Below, in pieces: positions 12,659-22,955 of a DNA stretch of 64,000 nt. Numbering within the stretch: position 1 is the stretch's first letter; each line of letters starts with the position of its first letter. The translations under genes were made by a program, and so were the position numbers. The notes beneath the pieces were generated by a model that searched no databases, was not told where the DNA came from, and worked only from the letters and a program-made list of their open reading frames with translations. The stretch spans positions 20,151,501-20,215,500 of the forward strand of contig CANUEZ040000182.1 in assembly GCA_948099385.1 (NCBI GenBank), written 5' to 3'. Origin of the DNA: Fasciola hepatica (lineage: Eukaryota; Platyhelminthes; Trematoda; Plagiorchiida; Fasciolidae).

Positions 12659-13180
12659 AATGTATAAAACTGAGAGGAGCGGAAGCCAGGATAAAAAAGA
12701 GGATCAAGGAGTGAATTAGTGGGTGGTGGGACTTAATGTCTTAGGATCCAGCACCACTGGGTAATTTGGTGCAGGGGGAAAAAATCATTGTCTAAAACCC
12801 GCAGCTAGAGAGGAGTTGTTTTACATGGCTGCCCTAGTACTATATGGCGAGGGAGGCAGTAATTGTTTAGACATGGTTGTGGAAACCGACTAGTGAATTA
12901 GATGAAGCAGGGATGTATAAGGGTTAGATGATGGTAGGTGAACGTGGGTGAGTAGCGAGAACCGGCAGGCATCTAGATATTTATAATTGTAAACGACGAA
13001 AACTATCCTTCTACAATGTGGGTTATACGTAAAAAATAATAAATGGTAAGCCTATCGTCTGTCGTTAGGCAGAAAATGGTAGGTTTGGAATATGGTGCCG
13101 TGATCCTAGTAGTTGAACCCGTTTTTGAAGGCCAGCTCGACGGATAGCAGAGAGCGGGAGGAGAGACTGAAGCTAGGGTT

Positions 13181-16100
13181 CTAAAGTTCGATGCCTTCTT
13201 CATAGGCTCGATCCTCAGATATGCTGGCGTTAGTCAAGGATAACATATGACTAACGGTAAGTTGTGATTTAAGGGCATGGCTGAACTGGGTTATTGACGC
13301 ACATTTGCGAATGGTCCGAGGCAGCTTATTCCAAAGCTTTGAATATTTAATGAGAAAGAAGTTGGATCTGATTGCCAGCCTGGAATGTGGGATGGTCAGA
13401 CTGAAGTCTCTGTGGCGCAGAGGGTAAGATGAGGGTAGGGAAAACTGTATAGAGTTGGTAGAAGTGAACGCAGAGCAATGAATAAGTCTGTATAGAAAAC
13501 ACAAGTTAAGCCTGACATGTCTAAGCCATACGGGGTCAAGTTTTAATAGAATGCATCGCTCTTTATAGCTCAGTGGAGAGGAATATCCCATTAGCTTCTT
13601 GGTGAAGGTGCGCTGGACTTTCTCCAGGCGTATTCTGTCAGATTTAGACATTCCAGAGAAGATTATAGGGCAGTATTCGAGGTGGGGTCTAGCATGGGAT
13701 TGGTATGTAAGGAGGATACTATGTTTCATTTTAAATGATCTGAGAACTAGGCCTATTATCTTTCTGGCCCTGGCCGTCTGAAATGAGACATGTTCCGAAA
13801 ATTGTAGATTGTTAGTGTATCGAAGCCCAAGATCCTTCACTGATGAGCTTGGGGCGATGGGTACTTGGTTCAGTGACAGAGTTCCGAGGGGGACTTGACA
13901 TCTGTAGGTTGTGTAGAAGCTTTTAGATGTCGAGAAGCACATTTGCCATGAAGTGCACCATTGATCAAGTTTTTCAAGATCACTACCTATTTCAGACAGT
14001 GCTGTGCTCAAATCTTGATGGCGGAAATCATACACGATTTTGATGTCGTCGGCGAAGAGGAAAGGTGTGCCATGTCGCACAATCGAAAAAATGTCGTTAA
14101 TATACAGTAAGAAAAATAGCGGACCAAGTACACTTCCTTGTATGACTCCACTAGTGACAGGCGCCGGTTGCGATAGATGACCATTAGCATATACAACCTG
14201 GGTTCGATCCGACAGGTAAGAAGTGATCCATGATAGAAGCGGGTCATGGATACCATAGGCCCGGAGTTTTGTTAACAATCGGGAGTGAGGAACTCGGTCA
14301 AATGCCTTGGTCATATCGAGGTAGATGAAAATCATAGATTTTCCGTCGTCAGCTGCCGTGGTCACTAGGTTGAAGAAACCAAACTGGCATGTGGTACAAG
14401 AACGTGACTTTAGGAAGCCATGTTGGCCGCTGTGAATGAGGTTATGGGACATCCGCTGTTTAATCAAACGCTCCATTATTCTGGCTGCTAAAGGGGTATG
14501 GTTGATAGGACGATAATTTGAAGGGTCATGCACTGGACCATTTTTGTGGATAGGAATAATGGTTGAAGTTTTCCACTGGGATGGAAAAATGCCATTTTTA
14601 AGGGATAAGTTGTAGAGATTCATAAAGATAGCAGCGATGTCAGTTCCACCAAGATGAAAGAGTGCTGGGGGGATGCCGTCATAGCCAGGGCGGGAGGAGG
14701 GTCTAACACGCAGCAGCAGGTGGGTCACATCGTTCAAACTGAATTCAATGTCAGAGAGAACTTGCTCGGTGATGAGGGGTACGGGTGGCGGGTTTACAGT
14801 GGCGTCAGTGGTCATGGATTCTGAAAAGAAGGTATTGAGCGCCTCAGCGATTTCGGCTGCAGATTTAATATGCGTGCTGTTTCCCAAAATTAGATATGGT
14901 ATCCCTGTAGGCTCTCTCTGATTTCTGCTCTTCAGCAGTCGGGACAATCGGTACGATCTGTCGAAAGAATTCAAGGCCAAAAGCTCCTGCTTTCTCAGCA
15001 GTTCATTAGTCCGAAGACTGATGGTGACAGAGAGAGAGTGAAGTTGCAATAGTATGGAGAAGTCCTTGGTTTTATTGTAGATCTTCTGCAGTTTTGCATG
15101 TTTATTTTGCAGCCTTGTTTGGTAGGAGCCGCGGGCTTGAGAACGGTTGGTCCCGATGGTGGTGATTGCTGACAAGCAGCTATGTAGCTTATGGTAGAGT
15201 ACGTCACTGGCGAGCTGAGTGTTGTGCTGTAGGAAGTAGTCATCCCAGTTGAGGGATCGAAGCATAGGCTTGAGGTTCATCCAGTTGATCGTGTGCAGGG
15301 GCTGCTGAGATGAGCTACATATGGGGTCTATTGGTCCGGCTGTGAATTTGCAAGATACCATTCTATGGTCACTGCCTGGGAAACGGTTGAGGGCGGTAGT
15401 CATCACGTCCGATAGGCCAATGGTAAATATCAGGTCTAGTATGCGGTTACCTCTGGTTGGTGTCATTACGTGCTGGACCCAGCGCCCTGCGCGTATGGTC
15501 GAAACGAAGCTCGTGAAGTATTGGGGTGATGACATGGTGTCCCAGCAGATATTAGGTGCATTGAAATCGCCAGCAATGATTTTTGACGAGGAGGGTAATA
15601 GTGCAAAGTGGTCAAAGGCTTTGACTACGTGGGCGAGGTCCGTGGTGTTGAAATTGGGTGGTCGATAAACGCAGCCGATATGGAGTGGAGAGTTGGACAG
15701 AAGAACCGTTACCCATATTGAGTCCTGAATTGAGTCCAGTATTGGATCAGCGAGAGGAATGGTAGGCAAGCTGTTTTTAACGTGGATTAGACAGCCTCCT
15801 CCACGACGACGACGATTTTTCATGAAGGTTTGATAACCAGCAATAGAAATTTGGTCCAATGGGACAGAATCATTTAGCCAGGTTTCGGTTATGGCAATGA
15901 TGTCGAAGTCGGAAGACAGTACTATATTACGGAGAGTATGGGTTTTATTCAGTAATGAGCGAGCGTTAATGAGAAGCAAGTTAAGTGCAACTGTACCGTC
16001 ATGGTGTGGAGTGGGAACAACCATCTGCGGGTGTTGATGGCTAACACTACCGAGGTGGTAAACATCATTAAGTGGACTCATAACGACAGGGTTGTCATGT

Positions 16101-16237
16101 ATAGAAGTGAAGGAGTCTAAACAGGGGTTAGAAGTGGGGAGCCGGCATTGTGAAGAAGGGGTGAAGCTGGGTTGGGGAGGTGCCGTCAAGAAAAAATTGG
16201 TCGTTTTGAAGGCCATTAGTAATGAATCGGTGGCCAA
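13181..16237 (-). CDS. CR1-A ORF2: endonuclease-reverse transcriptase
   Basis: An open frame of 1018 codons without stops. Roughly residues 83-295 form an apurinic-type endonuclease: NARSLLNK at 91-98, the ETW motif at 118-120, GDFN at 223-226 and SDH at 289-291. Residues about 510-790 form the RT: NYRPI near 574, the LDMTKAFD catalytic Asp at about 641, SGVIQGSVLGP near 696-706 and FADD at about 728-731. The C-terminal part has the EYCP and VQR..TK patches of CR1-type enzymes and ends AYEEG-x-E-L. The first 11 codons (through ATDSLLMAFK) are Pao integrase sequence from before the insertion, and the frame opens with a TTG codon there; the true start may be the Met near residue 53 (about 16081). 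The enzyme nicks target DNA and copies its own RNA at the nick. Catalytic residues look intact. Confidence 0.9.
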   Translation of the reverse strand: MATDSLLMAFKTTNFFLTAPPQPSFTPSSQCRLPTSNPCLDSFTSIHDNPVVMSPLNDVYHLGSVSHQHPQMVVPTPHHDGTVALNLLLINARSLLNKTHTLRNIVLSSDFDIIAITETWLNDSVPLDQISIAGYQTFMKNRRRRGGGCLIHVKNSLPTIPLADPILDSIQDSIWVTVLLSNSPLHIGCVYRPPNFNTTDLAHVVKAFDHFALLPSSSKIIAGDFNAPNICWDTMSSPQYFTSFVSTIRAGRWVQHVMTPTRGNRILDLIFTIGLSDVMTTALNRFPGSDHRMVSCKFTAGPIDPICSSSQQPLHTINWMNLKPMLRSLNWDDYFLQHNTQLASDVLYHKLHSCLSAITTIGTNRSQARGSYQTRLQNKHAKLQKIYNKTKDFSILLQLHSLSVTISLRTNELLRKQELLALNSFDRSYRLSRLLKSRNQREPTGIPYLILGNSTHIKSAAEIAEALNTFFSESMTTDATVNPPPVPLITEQVLSDIEFSLNDVTHLLLRVRPSSRPGYDGIPPALFHLGGTDIAAIFMNLYNLSLKNGIFPSQWKTSTIIPIHKNGPVHDPSNYRPINHTPLAARIMERLIKQRMSHNLIHSGQHGFLKSRSCTTCQFGFFNLVTTAADDGKSMIFIYLDMTKAFDRVPHSRLLTKLRAYGIHDPLLSWITSYLSDRTQVVYANGHLSQPAPVTSGVIQGSVLGPLFFLLYINDIFSIVRHGTPFLFADDIKIVYDFRHQDLSTALSEIGSDLEKLDQWCTSWQMCFSTSKSFYTTYRCQVPLGTLSLNQVPIAPSSSVKDLGLRYTNNLQFSEHVSFQTARARKIIGLVLRSFKMKHSILLTYQSHARPHLEYCPIIFSGMSKSDRIRLEKVQRTFTKKLMGYSSPLSYKERCILLKLDPVWLRHVRLNLCFLYRLIHCSAFTSTNSIQFSLPSSYPLRHRDFSLTIPHSRLAIRSNFFLIKYSKLWNKLPRTIRKCASITQFSHALKSQLTVSHMLSLTNASISEDRAYEEGIEL
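16205..16211. repeat. Target site duplication of CR1-A, right copy
   Basis: TTTGAAG, matching TTTGGAAG at 9994-10001 with one base missing. It belongs to the Pao1 integrase codons for A-F-K. Confidence 0.7.
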
Positions 16238-17174
16238 ATTATACCCCGCTTCGAGTGGATTGCTCCGGATTGTAAAGATGTCGTCAAGCTGCCCTGCCTC
16301 ATTTGAGTGCTCCTATGATGTCGTATGGGTGAAGGACAAAAATAAACGACGTCCATTTCCAAGAACGGGCACCATCCCGGTTGGACTCTTATAGCTGGAA
16401 GAGTGCCATCATATTTTGGCCTGCTATCTCATTCCGGGGACGACAAATGATGCAGTTGCCAATGACTCGTTCGACTGTCGCTGGTCCCCAGGTCACCCAA
16501 AAACGTCCACGTTCATTATATATTAGGTGGTTCTGACCAACGTGTCCCTCTTCTCGATGTATATGGTCCGTCAAGCATTTCTTGGTGTTGTAGTTACCAG
16601 GATCTAATTCGGGATGTTCTGTCTCGCATTCTGGATTTTGATTTCGTCAACCGCCCTCCGACTCTCAGAAGCCTTTTTTGCTCGCATAGGTCTTAATCTT
16701 CGCATGCTGCTTTGCAATAGCCTGATTCTCTTGACTTTGTCGTCTATCCTAGAGAGTTCACGGGTCTCGAACGGGGAGGCATCTGGGTGTGGTAGATGTT
16801 CGGCTTGGTAGCATTGTGCCCATATTTAACGCGTTCCGTGGTCGTGTACCTTTCAGAATTATTATTTGTATTTTGTTTCCCGTCCACCAGACCACGGCCT
16901 TTACCATTTATATCCAGTCGGGGAAACGGCAATTTTTTTCTATTAGGCTTATTCTCCCGTTGAACTTGTAGCCAGTATTAGTCGTTCCACTTCGTTATGG
17001 CTATCTCCAGGCTTGAGTGTTTGTAAAAGTGGCCATATCACTTTAGATGCGGCTAGGAAATCCGGTCCCGTTATTCACATCCGCATTCCTAACGATGTTC
17101 TTAGGCCCCCCGAGCAGAATCCGGCCGGGTTGCTGGTAGATTGCACATAGTGCCACCGATCGGTCCTGGTCGAC
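16205..17174 (-). pseudogene. Pao1 integrase N-terminal zinc finger and first half of core
   Basis: The frame at 16389-16574 reads HIHREEGHVGQ, then RGRFWVTWG, then CIICRPRN: the H2C2 finger of BEL/Pao integrases, with its histidine pair and C-x2-C. Further down, other frames give ATDSLLMAFK, the segment just before the RF..RRG motif in the family. That motif is found on the far side of CR1-A (10001). Upstream, 16620-17174 should be the linker from RNase H; it is degraded, with a recognisable patch near 16600-16700. Frameshifts make it non-functional. Confidence 0.8.
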
Positions 17175-17894
17175 TCATGAATCACAATGAGTCCGTTGGC
17201 CAGAGTGTTTAAACGAGTGTTGGTGTTGCTTATGTAATGCAGTATTGTGCCTGAGTCCGTATGATTCACAATTTATCTGACCGAAGCATCTTTCGACCAG
17301 TGTCGTGGCTTGCACGGCCAGTACCGCTGCAGTCAATCCTAGCCTCGGAATGGGCACCACCTTTGGTGGACCTACTCTTGCTTTTGCGAGTACTTTCCGA
17401 CCATACAACCCATTATTTCCGTTTACCCAGCAGCCGTAAGCCATTACCACGTGGACTTTCTTTAGTGCATCTGAAAACAGGTGGAGATGGGCATCGCGTG
17501 TACGCTTGATTCCTGTCAGGAATCTTGGTATCTTGATCCAGCCAAGTTGATCTAGGCTGTGCTGCCAGTCATGCCATTGCTCGTGGTCCTCATCTAGGAG
17601 AGGTTCGTCCAAACCAGTGAGTCTTTCGTCACTACGGTTGCAGCGGGCACTTTTCTGGTAACGACCATGGGGAAACGAAACCTGAAATATCACACACGCT
17701 TGAGACTGACAATGAGATCCATCTCCGTGTGGCCGGCAGTTTGAATGGACCCAGAGTGAATATGAAATCGTTACCTTTGGGCTTCCATCAAATTTCAAGC
17801 ACGAGCTCCATCTGTGAAGAGGATCCCAAAAGACTTCTCTCACACTCGATATTCTGGGACATTGGAATAACAATGAGAACCTCAGAGTTGTCAA
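17175..17894 (-). pseudogene. Pao1 RNase H / A17-like region
   Basis: One minus-strand frame of 239 codons contains SVREVFWDPL at its start (the FDPLG region after the RT) and LDQLGWIKIPRFLTG near the middle. It continues with LHLFSDALKKVHVVMAYGC, matching the LHGFSDAS..AYGAVVY start of BEL RNase H, then AKARVGPPKVVPIPRLGLTAAVLA, matching AK.RVAP.K...IPRLEL.AA. It lies between the RT and the integrase finger in the expected order. Stops and shifts occur at both ends. Confidence 0.85.
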
Positions 17895-18836
17895 AAGTCC
17901 ATTTTGTGGGGTTGAATCTTCCTGCCCTTACAATGACAGTCATCTTAGCCAACTATAGGATAGCGGTATTTGGGTCGTCAGAGTAACAAAGAAAATCGCC
18001 TCAGTGGAAGTGGTCTACTGTTCTTACCAACAGGTTGCTGGTGCCATCGGAGAGCTTGGGGGTTTCAGGGAGGGCAAAGTTAGCACAGAAAGAAAAGGAT
18101 GTCGTCTTGCAGGTATGAAGTGGCAGCCTGTGCTCGTCCGGTGTAACATTTACTTTGCTTTCAGACCAGAGAGAGAATACAAGTGTCTCCATCTTCAGCC
18201 GGCATCTTCACTTGCAGAAACGTTTTACTTTTTTCCGCAGAGACTGGTATGTAGTCCAGTCTGGGCCCTGTAGTATATGGTCGTTGATTTATACACCCTG
18301 ACATTTCGCGGCACAGTCGAAGACCGCCTCGAGCTTATCCGGTTTCTTTGGGTTCACGGCCGGGTGGTGGGGTAGGTACCACTTCAAATTAGTGTTCGTT
18401 ACTGCAATATTCGCTCCTTCTACATAACCCAAGTCTATGTTATATTGCGTGGTTTGCGTATATTCTCTTTTTAACTGTGGATCTCCAATTAGCCTGTCTT
18501 TGAGGAAGCATAATCTTTTTAGAGCCATTTGTCGGCTGTTTCCCATAGGTTTTATGTTGGGTCTCCACAAGAAAGGAACCTTTAGACGATCTATTACGTA
18601 CTTGGCTTCTTCAGCTGCCATTTTCAGAGCACTCCCATCTTCTCGCGATGTGACGTCTCTATCAATGGCCTATTTGGCAAATTCGGTGTTATACAGCTGT
18701 TGGGATGCCCTCTCAATATTCGCCTTTTCCACCGAAGTGCAGTTTATTTGGATTTGTTCGCCACATCTTCCGTCCGTACTACCATATGAAGTCCAGCAGA
18801 ATATGATGCTTACTGCATAAGACGCTTTGCTTTTCC
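17895..18836 (-). pseudogene. Pao1 reverse transcriptase
   Basis: The 18289-18621 frame carries GNSRQMALKRLCFLKDRLIGDPQLKREY, YLPHHPAVNPKKPDKL and VFDCAAKCQGV; these are the LP.NR..AL.RL..LE, YLPHHPV..P.K and V.FDASAK..G patches of BEL/Pao RTs. The 18001-18192 frame gives a VTPDEH...TSFSFCANFALPET patch near the fingers and palm. The polymerase YxDD box is not preserved. The upstream end, with an SYAV...CW patch, touches the Gy1 insertion at 18840, and the preceding EAHWVLDQR patch lies on the other side of Gy1 at about 24290. Confidence 0.85.
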
Positions 18837-18840
18837 CTAT
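18837..18840. repeat. Gy1 target site duplication, left copy (CTAT)
   Basis: CTAT immediately left of the Gy1 LTR and again at 24275-24278 immediately right of the other LTR. A 4-bp duplication fits a Ty3/gypsy integrase. Confidence 0.85.
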
Positions 18841-19148
18841 TATAAGGTTGATTAGACCTTACTTCGCGGTTTCCTTAGTAAACGCGTGCTTCGGTCCTTT
18901 GTACTGCGTGGACCACCTGCACGTTACTCTAATGTGCGGCACTGCACAAATATGTTAACCAGAACAGTATTCTCCACGACCCGTGAGAACGAGAAGGCGA
19001 TTGGGAGAGATAGTGGTTAGCGTGTATTTGGGAGCGTGCGTGAGAGCGTGCGCAAGAGCAACGGTCAAATGGCCACCGCGCTTGGCAGTCAGCGTTCAGT
19101 TAAACAATAAACGTGGTAAAAGTATGAACGAAGATGGCAACCGCTACA
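18841..19148 (-). repeat. Gy1 3' LTR
   Basis: 308 bp, ending CTACA. It starts TATAAGG where the other LTR has TGTAAGG, so the terminal TG is mutated. Two other differences from 23967-24274 lie near 19073 and 19130. Confidence 0.95.
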
Positions 19149-19168
19149 GGGGCCTCCTCCTAGAAGTC
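19149..19168 (-). promoter_or_regulatory. Gy1 polypurine tract
   Basis: On the minus strand the bases directly before the 3' LTR read AGGAGGAGGCCCC. A GA-rich tract at this position is the usual primer for plus-strand DNA synthesis. Confidence 0.65.
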
Positions 19169-19721
19169 CGACGGAGTTGGGCTTCGATCGTGATGGTAAG
19201 CCGGAATTATTGGTTGTCCAGGAACTCCTCATAGCTTCTCCGTTATATTGTTGTTGACGTCGAACGACTGCTGATGAGTTTACCGGTGCCTGCACTCTCG
19301 AGGTCCGATGTGCGTGGGTCCAACTGTGTTTTGGCGCCCGCGGGTCTCATACGAATGCAAGCCGGAAAATGCCTCGTCAGGTCCATCCAAAAAGGCGTCC
19401 AGTTGCTGTCTCCAGTGCCAGGCTGACCAATCGTCCCGTTGTCCAGTGAGCGGTTGGCTCATTGAACGTGCACGGGAGTCAGCGAGGCTACGGATGAAGC
19501 CAATGTGACTTGTTAGATCCGTCTGAGAGAGGGCAAGGTAAACTGGAACAAAATAGCGCCTGAGGGCGCCGGCGGATGTTGGACCGTAACAACAACACAC
19601 AAACGATGTTCGGTGTTGTTGTAGTCGCTAGGAGACCAGAAGAAAATGAAATCATAACTGCCGATTGTAATTTCCCGGGTCTGTTGTTTGGTAAATCCAT
19701 GGCGAACTTCCCAACTTATTG
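19169..19721 (-). other. Gy1 3' untranslated region
   Basis: About 550 bases between the pol stop and the polypurine tract. A 106-codon frame (19280-19600, minus) lies here, but it has no hydrophobic anchor, signal peptide or known motif, so I do not call an env-like gene. Confidence 0.6.
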
Positions 19722-22700
19722 CTAACAGTCGGTTGTAAAAATCGTCACGAAATCGGCGAAGCGGACGGGATTTCGTAGTTGGCGACCGCGACGGCTACTT
19801 CGCGTTGCGGGTACGGTTGGAGAATCTGATGGACTAGCTGCCGAGTCCTCACTAGGCGCAATTGGGGGTGGTTCGAGTGGTAACTCGCTCGATGCAGGTG
19901 ACTGAGCGACTTGAGTGGGTGTAAATTGGCCGAGCGGCTTGCACTCAATGACGGCAGGCTTGAGACGGTCGATAGATACGGTGTCGTGTCGTCCGTTGAT
20001 ATCTATGACAAATGTTTTAGCCCTACGTTTTATCACCCGAAACGGGCCAGTGTATGGCGCTTGTAGTGGTGATCGAACGCCATCGACGCGAAGGAATACA
20101 TGAGTAGCGGTTCCTAACGCAGTTGGGACATAACTTGTAGACTGTTGTTCACGCGGCGGACTGGCCTTGAGCACACGCATGTGCTGCGTAAGGCGCTGAG
20201 CATAGTCACCGTAGTCGAAAGTCACGGTTGATGAGGGGGCTACCAACTCCCCAGGCAGACGAAGTGGACAGCCATATACTAGTACGGCCGGTGTTGTGTG
20301 TAACTCCTCCTTAACGGTACTACGCAGGCTTAAGAGTGCTAATGGTAGTGTTTCACTCCAAAGGGGGTTACCGTTTGCTCGAAGAGCGGCTTTTAATTGC
20401 CGGTGGAAACGCTCAACCATACCATTGGCCTGAGGGTGGTAAGCTGTCGTCTTAACGTGTTGGCAACCGAGCGTAGCGAGTAGGCTGCCGAAAGCGCCGT
20501 CAAAGTGTGGACCGCGATCGGTGGTTACTATTGCCGGGCAACCGAAATGACTAACCCAACCGGTCAGAAAAGCTTTCGCGGCCTCTTCCGAGGTGGGACG
20601 AGGGATAGGGATGGCCTGCGGCCAGCGAGTAAAACGATCCACGCATGTGAGTATGTAAACGTACCCAAGCGAAGGTGGGAGTGGTCCTACGAGGTCGACG
20701 TGCACATGATGAAAACGTGTTTCAGGTTCTGGGAACCTGGCTAACGCTGCCTTAGTGTGCCTATGGGTCTTAACACGTTGACACTGCAGACAAGCACGAG
20801 CCCATTGACGGACATCTCGTTTGACATTGTGCCAAACAAAACGCTCAGTTATCAGTTTCACCGAGGCAGTCACACCCGGATGAGCCAGATTATGGAGTGT
20901 CATGAACGTAGGATACCGGTGGGCAACAGGAACTACTGGCCTAGGACGACCTTGCGACACATCGCACACGATGGTATTCTGGGAAGCTGGGATAGGCACT
21001 GTGGTTAAACTCAAAGAACCGTTTTGTCTAAGTTGTTCGATGTCAGGGTCCATAGTTTGAGCCTGTGCCATTGCGTCTAAGTTGATGTTAGGCGTTTGTG
21101 CCAGACTTAGTTGATATACGCGCGATAAGGCGTCTGCGACGGGATTAGGCACTCCAGAGACGTGTCGTATGTCCACAGTAAACTGTGAGACAAAGTCTAA
21201 GTGGCGAATCTCGCGTGGTGAGTATCGATCGGAAGCTGACTTTAGTGCGTAAACCAAAGGCTTGTGGTCTGTAAACACCGTGAACGAACGGCCTTCGAGT
21301 GCATGTCGAAAATGACGAATTCCCAAGTAGATGGCTAATAACTCTCTACCGAACGTGCTGTACCTTGATTCCGCGGGTTGTAGGCGCTTGGAGAAGAATG
21401 CTAAAGGTTGCCAAGAGTCATCTACGAACTGTTGCAGTACTGCTCCAACCGCTGTGTCCGAGGCATCCGTCACTACCGAAATAGGAGCCAAAGGGTCAGG
21501 GTGGGTAAGGAGTGCTGTGTTGGCGACAGCATCTTTGACCAAGGCGAATGCAGCTTGTGCTGTGTCGGGAAACACGAACTTCCGCTTACCTCCGCGCAAC
21601 AGGTCGGTGAGGGGTTGCATCATTTCCGCACAGTGAGGAATAAATCGGCGGTAGAAATTCACCAGACCGGCAAACTGACGCAACTGGCGAAAAGATTGGG
21701 GTTCAGGGTAGTCGCGAATAGCGGAAACTTTATCTGACAGAGGGCGGATACCCGAGGATGAAATAGAATGTCCTATGAAAGTGATATCAGACCGGCCTAA
21801 TTCGCATTTCACGATATTGATCGTAACGCCGTGCTGGCTAAGGCGTTCGAAAAGTGCTCGTAAGTGCGTAGCGTGCTCTTGCTCTGAAGAACTCGCCACC
21901 AAAATATCATCCAAGTATACGTGGACATTTTCCAAACCACGAGTTGCCTCGTGCATGAACCGTTGAAAGGTCTGGGCTGCATTGCTGAGTCCAAACGGCA
22001 TTCGCAGAAACTCGAACAGCCCGAAAGGTGTAGTGACGGCAGATTTAGGGATATCGGCCTCTGCTACCGGGATCTGGTTGTACGCCCGAACCAAATCGAT
22101 ACGGCTGAAGATGGAGCAACCTGATAAAGACGAAGTAAGATCCTGTATATGGGGAATCGGGTATCGGTCCGGGACGGTGACTTTGTTAAGCGCTCTGTAA
22201 TCACCACAGGGTCGCCAGTCGCCACTAGCCTTAGGAACCATATGAAGGGGGGAAGCCCAAGGGCTACTAGAAGGGCGTATTATACCCAGTTCTAGCATAT
22301 GTTCGAATTCGGCCTGTGCAACACGAAGCTTGTCTGGTGCTAACCGACGCGGCCTACTGAACACTGGGGGTCCCTTAGTATCGATATGGTGAGTGACACT
22401 GGTCGTCACTGCTGGGAGAGGCCCGGCCTGCCGAAACATGGCTGGGTAGGCGGCGATGAGTTCGCCATAAGGTTGGTGTGCCGGTGGTTGAACGTAAAAT
22501 GGCGTGACGTGATTCACTCGCGAATTATGACCCGCAACGGCGAGAGTGGTCTGACGATCCACCACTCTGCGGCGCCGTGCATCAACTAACAAGTCAAAGT
22601 GCTGCAGGAAGTCAATGCCCAGAATTGGGTACGGGACGTCAGCGATGATGAATACCCAACGAAAATTACGCTTTAAACCCAAGTTTAAGGTGAGCGACCG

Positions 22701-22955
22701 CTGGCCAAACGTTGGGATGGCCGTGCCATTGGCAGCGCGTAGTGTTTGGGCCTGCGGTGTGCTATTGTCGTCTTTCGCTCGGGGGACGACGCTCACTTCG
22801 GCACCGGTATCTACAAGGAATAGGTTATTTGAAATGATGTCCCTTACGTTCAAAAGACGACTATTGGTGTGATACCCGGCTTCGTGGGTCGCCACCACGG
22901 GCCGGGGATTTAGTTTCCCTGATGAGCACCGGGAAACGTACACCCTCGTTCGCAT
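19722..22955 (-). CDS. pol: Gy1 pol: protease, RT, RNase H, integrase
   Basis: 1077 open codons. Protease: LVDTGAEVS with DTG at about 49-51 and ILGIDFL near 111-117. [13 protein letters not shown] near 247-257, the first catalytic Asp in [11 protein letters not shown] near 287, and YLDD at about 347-350. RNase H: TDASD near 497, GRELLA near 538, TDHKPL near 563 and VADALSR near 606-612. Integrase: HNLAHPG histidines near 688-692, CLQC near 722-725, then HVDLVGP (Asp about 754), TTDRGPHF (Asp about 813) and MVERFHR (Glu about 848). A basic tail follows with an [15 protein letters not shown] patch. Expression is by -1 frameshift from gag, entering at about residue 12, so the nominal upstream start is probably unused. 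Every catalytic residue I looked for is present. Confidence 0.95.
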   Translation of the reverse strand: MRTRVYVSRCSSGKLNPRPVVATHEAGYHTNSRLLNVRDIISNNLFLVDTGAEVSVVPRAKDDNSTPQAQTLRAANGTAIPTFGQRSLTLNLGLKRNFRWVFIIADVPYPILGIDFLQHFDLLVDARRRRVVDRQTTLAVAGHNSRVNHVTPFYVQPPAHQPYGELIAAYPAMFRQAGPLPAVTTSVTHHIDTKGPPVFSRPRRLAPDKLRVAQAEFEHMLELGIIRPSSSPWASPLHMVPKASGDWRPCGDYRALNKVTVPDRYPIPHIQDLTSSLSGCSIFSRIDLVRAYNQIPVAEADIPKSAVTTPFGLFEFLRMPFGLSNAAQTFQRFMHEATRGLENVHVYLDDILVASSSEQEHATHLRALFERLSQHGVTINIVKCELGRSDITFIGHSISSSGIRPLSDKVSAIRDYPEPQSFRQLRQFAGLVNFYRRFIPHCAEMMQPLTDLLRGGKRKFVFPDTAQAAFALVKDAVANTALLTHPDPLAPISVVTDASDTAVGAVLQQFVDDSWQPLAFFSKRLQPAESRYSTFGRELLAIYLGIRHFRHALEGRSFTVFTDHKPLVYALKSASDRYSPREIRHLDFVSQFTVDIRHVSGVPNPVADALSRVYQLSLAQTPNINLDAMAQAQTMDPDIEQLRQNGSLSLTTVPIPASQNTIVCDVSQGRPRPVVPVAHRYPTFMTLHNLAHPGVTASVKLITERFVWHNVKRDVRQWARACLQCQRVKTHRHTKAALARFPEPETRFHHVHVDLVGPLPPSLGYVYILTCVDRFTRWPQAIPIPRPTSEEAAKAFLTGWVSHFGCPAIVTTDRGPHFDGAFGSLLATLGCQHVKTTAYHPQANGMVERFHRQLKAALRANGNPLWSETLPLALLSLRSTVKEELHTTPAVLVYGCPLRLPGELVAPSSTVTFDYGDYAQRLTQHMRVLKASPPREQQSTSYVPTALGTATHVFLRVDGVRSPLQAPYTGPFRVIKRRAKTFVIDINGRHDTVSIDRLKPAVIECKPLGQFTPTQVAQSPASSELPLEPPPIAPSEDSAASPSDSPTVPATRSSRRGRQLRNPVRFADFVTIFTTDC
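22875..22919 (-). promoter_or_regulatory. -1 ribosomal frameshift signal between gag and pol
   Basis: The minus strand has GGGAAAC at 22919-22913, phased G GGA AAC in the gag frame, followed at once by the gag stop TAA (22912-22910). Six bases after the heptamer begins a hairpin. The outer stem CCCGGC (22906-22901) pairs with GCCGGG (22880-22875). The inner stem CGTGG (22899-22895) pairs with CCACG (22887-22883), closing a 7-base loop. Slipping back one base continues into the pol frame G-K-L-N-P. The slippery heptamer class and the spacer length fit known -1 signals. Confidence 0.85.

Larger units (their letters stand above)
10002..13180 (-). other. CR1-A 3' untranslated region, about 3.2 kb
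   Basis: No credible frame. Blocks at 10013-10300, 10640-10800, 10950-11760 and 12240-12420 match 52226-52510, 52860-53010, 53070-53700 and 54060-54240 downstream of CR1-C in the same order. A short part (10645-10790) also matches 28250-28420. It lies inside the target duplication, so it travelled with the element. Its length is large for a non-LTR element, and ordered conservation across copies suggests a functional 3' region or a fixed fusion with another repeat. Confidence 0.75.
10002..16204 (-). mobile_element. CR1-A: CR1/Jockey-type non-LTR retrotransposon, 5'-truncated
   Basis: A single insertion of about 6.2 kb into the Pao1 integrase gene, bounded by a 7-8 bp target duplication. Going down the minus strand it has an intact endonuclease-RT frame (to 13181), then about 3.2 kb of untranslated sequence with AT microsatellites, ending in a short TAC-repeat tail (10002-10013, CTACTACTAC on the minus strand). 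No ORF1 is present, as expected for 5' truncation during target-primed reverse transcription. The same 3' region follows CR1-C at 52222-54700, so it belongs to the family. Confidence 0.85.

Noticed and set aside
15321..15668. 115-codon plus-strand frame opposite CR1-A.
   Set aside because: Antisense shadow of the intact endonuclease domain.
19280..19600. 106-codon minus frame between Gy1 pol and 3' LTR as an env-like third gene.
   Set aside because: No signal peptide, membrane segment or motif; frame length is within chance for this base composition.
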